Shown piece by piece: positions 4,007 through 5,860 of a stretch of 5,860 nucleotides of DNA; within the stretch, counting starts at the first letter, position 1, and the number at the start of each line of letters is the position of its first letter. The notes beneath the pieces were generated by a model. That model was not told where the DNA came from. It saw only the letters and a list, made by a program, of their open reading frames with translations, and ran no database searches. The translations under genes and the position numbers were made by a program. The stretch lies in the NCBI GenBank assembly GCA_947459455.1, contig CANHEC010000162.1, positions 1 through 5,860 of the forward strand. Reading direction: 5' to 3'. This DNA comes from Chitinophagaceae bacterium. Lineage in GTDB: Bacteria > Bacteroidota > Bacteroidia > Chitinophagales > Chitinophagaceae.

Positions 4007-5860
4007 ATGGCGATTGGCCTAACATACCGTTTTTTCAGCGCAGCCTCAGAAGATGCAGCAGGTGGCGGCAGTGAAGATTTGTACGCCTCGTACGATGCGC
4101 TGCCAGATGGCTTTGCCGCCTGCAATGCACGGTATGAGCTGCTTTTTTGCAACAAAGCCCTGCGAAGCATGGCTACCGGCACCAACTGGGCCAGTTATCG
4201 GCACTTGTTTGACGTATTGGAAGCAGTCACGGGCAATCGATGTCAAAACCAGGTAAGTGCAGCCATGCTGCAGCAACGCTGTATTGTAAAAGAGTTTCGT
4301 CACCCGGTAAGCAACGAACTGTTTCAGATAATGCTGGTGCCGCACGACGGTGGTTTGCTGCTGCAGGTTCGGTACCAATCGGCACAGCTACAGCAAGCCA
4401 TGATATTGGCCAACAGCAAACGCTACTTCGATCTGTTGACCGCAATGAACGATCTGGCCCTTCATGAGACCGAGGAAGAAAAGCTTTTTCAGAAATCCTG
4501 TGACATTGCCGTCAGCATCGGCGGCTTCAAACTGGCATGGATAGGCCTGCCCGATGAGTCAGATTCCGTCATTGTACCGCACTACAAAGCGGGCCAGGCT
4601 GACTATTTGGATAATCTACGCAACATTCCTTTGGACGATTCGCCGCTGTCGAAAGGTCCTACCGGTACAGCATATCGAACCGCCCAGGTTTTCTTTTCCA
4701 ATGATATTTTGACCGACCCCATCATGCAGCCCTGGCAACACCTGGCTGTAGAATACGGTTTTCGTTCTTCGGTGTCGCTACCGCTGATGGTGGAAGGCCG
4801 CGTACGTGCTGTATGGTCGCTGTATGCCGAAGAGCCCAATTGGTTCAATGAGCACGAACTACTCTTGCTGAAGCGCACCGCTGCCAATCTCAGCTTCTCG
4901 CTGGCCTTTCATCGCTACCGCCGCCAGCAGGCCGATACAGCCAAGCAGCTCCGCATCATCAACCGAGCCATTGAGCAGAGCTATTCATCGGTAGTCATTA
5001 CCGATGTAGACGGCAATATTGAGTATGTAAATCCGGCCTTTTGCCGCCTGACTGGATATACAGAAGCCGAGGCGTTGGGACAAAATCCACGAATCCTGAA
5101 GTCGGGCGTTACCACGGAGGAAGAGTACAAACGCATGTGGCAAGCCCTTACGGCCAAACAGTCGTGGCAGGGCGAGTTTTGCAACCAGAAAAAAAATGGC
5201 GAAGAGTATTGGGAGCTAGCCACCATCACGCCCATCTTAAATGATGAGGGCGCCATTACCCACTACCTGGCAGTAAAGGACAATATCACCGATCGAAAAG
5301 TGCTGGAAGAATCTCAGCGACGGTTGTTGGAGATTATTGACAATACGACCACCTACGTGTCCATCATCGACATGCAGCATCGCTTCATTTTTGCCAACCG
5401 GGCATTTCGACGGGTCAATGGTTTGTCGTACGATGAGGATGTTACAAAGTATACGGTATCAGATGTTCATATTGAAGCCGATGTAAGTGTTTCGAACGCA
5501 ATTGCGGTGCATTTGCAGGAGCATGGTATTTGGGAGGGCGAAAACCATTTCAAAAACAAAGAGGGCGAAGCGGTAAACGTGTGGCAGGTGGTGCTGGCGC
5601 ACCGCGATGCAAACGGACGTCCAACACATATATCCAGCACTGCTGTAGATATTACGAAATTGAAAGAATCCCAGTTGGAAACCTTGCTGCTCACCGATGA
5701 ACTAAGGGCACTTTCCAATCACCTGCAACAAACCCGTGAAACCGAAAAAAGAGAGATTGCCAGCCAACTGCATGACCAGTTGGGCCAGCTTATAGCAGCC
5801 ATTAAGATTGATGCCAGCTGGATCGAACGTTTTTTGAAGGGGCAAGGCAATGAGACACTC
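4007..5860 (+). CDS. Sensor histidine kinase, PAS-GAF-PAS-PAS-HisKA_3 (3' end cut by the window)
   Basis: This frame is open for 618 codons and leaves the window without a stop. It should be a cytoplasmic two-component sensor kinase: I see no signal peptide or membrane segment. A PAS-like domain covers about residues 25-121 (ALPDGFAACN at 31-40). A GAF domain covers about 140-302. A clear PAS domain follows at about 319-430 (VVITDVDGNIEYVNPAFCRL, then NPRILKSG and the closing DNITDRK). A third PAS-type domain lies at about 437-550, ending AVDITKLKES. From about 569 comes a HisKA_3 region with ETEKREIASQLHDQLGQL, where His589 is the likely phosphoacceptor; this is the NarX/DegS/LiaS-type kinase class, usually paired with a LuxR/NarL-type response regulator. 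The ATPase domain must lie beyond 5860. The ATG at 4007 is the first after an in-frame TAA at 3968-3970, and the first domain begins about 25 residues later. No Shine-Dalgarno is seen. The signal sensed is unknown. Confidence 0.93.
   Translation, partial: MAIGLTYRFFSAASEDAAGGGSEDLYASYDALPDGFAACNARYELLFCNKALRSMATGTNWASYRHLFDVLEAVTGNRCQNQVSAAMLQQRCIVKEFRHPVSNELFQIMLVPHDGGLLLQVRYQSAQLQQAMILANSKRYFDLLTAMNDLALHETEEEKLFQKSCDIAVSIGGFKLAWIGLPDESDSVIVPHYKAGQADYLDNLRNIPLDDSPLSKGPTGTAYRTAQVFFSNDILTDPIMQPWQHLAVEYGFRSSVSLPLMVEGRVRAVWSLYAEEPNWFNEHELLLLKRTAANLSFSLAFHRYRRQQADTAKQLRIINRAIEQSYSSVVITDVDGNIEYVNPAFCRLTGYTEAEALGQNPRILKSGVTTEEEYKRMWQALTAKQSWQGEFCNQKKNGEEYWELATITPILNDEGAITHYLAVKDNITDRKVLEESQRRLLEIIDNTTTYVSIIDMQHRFIFANRAFRRVNGLSYDEDVTKYTVSDVHIEADVSVSNAIAVHLQEHGIWEGENHFKNKEGEAVNVWQVVLAHRDANGRPTHISSTAVDITKLKESQLETLLLTDELRALSNHLQQTRETEKREIASQLHDQLGQLIAAIKIDASWIERFLKGQGNETL

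Overview
The window looks like chromosomal DNA of a member of the Bacteroidota, most likely a fairly GC-rich Chitinophagaceae-type organism. This is inferred from protein character (a Bacteroidota-style xylulokinase C-terminus, a bacterial acyl-CoA-binding protein), the lack of convincing Shine-Dalgarno sequences, A/purine-rich leaders, and TTTAYYTTGC motifs just upstream of two start codons that resemble the Bacteroidota -7 element. No search could be run, so the genus is not assigned. All genes supported here lie on the + strand.

Layout. 1-129 is a short leader with one small hairpin and no assigned gene. 130-1611 encodes a xylulokinase (xylB) and 1668-2840 a D-mannonate dehydratase (uxuA). 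Together they look like part of a catabolic operon for pentose and hexuronate sugars, such as those released from glucuronoxylan. 2888-3277 encodes a small VOC/glyoxalase-fold protein whose usual metal ligands appear to be replaced. 3319-3576 encodes an 85-residue acyl-CoA-binding protein with all the expected ligand residues. A strong intrinsic terminator at 3610-3641 closes this block.

After a gene-poor gap (3642-4006), a large cytoplasmic sensor histidine kinase starts at 4007 and runs off the right edge of the window. Its order is PAS-like, GAF, PAS, PAS, then a HisKA_3 dimerization/phosphoacceptor region; the ATPase domain lies outside the window. Because it has no stop codon here, it is easily missed by callers that need closed ORFs.

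How the genes work together. XylB would feed D-xylulose into the pentose phosphate pathway, and UxuA would convert D-mannonate (from glucuronate) to 2-keto-3-deoxygluconate. The VOC and acyl-CoA-binding genes are small and closely spaced but have no obvious metabolic tie to the sugar genes. The kinase begins a separate signalling unit. I see no mobile element, tRNA, rRNA or CRISPR array. I did not find a convincing new multi-gene system. The points most worth checking are an alternative ATGA-coupled start for uxuA, the metal-ligand-poor VOC protein, the start-codon hairpin in front of it, and the domain layout of the kinase.
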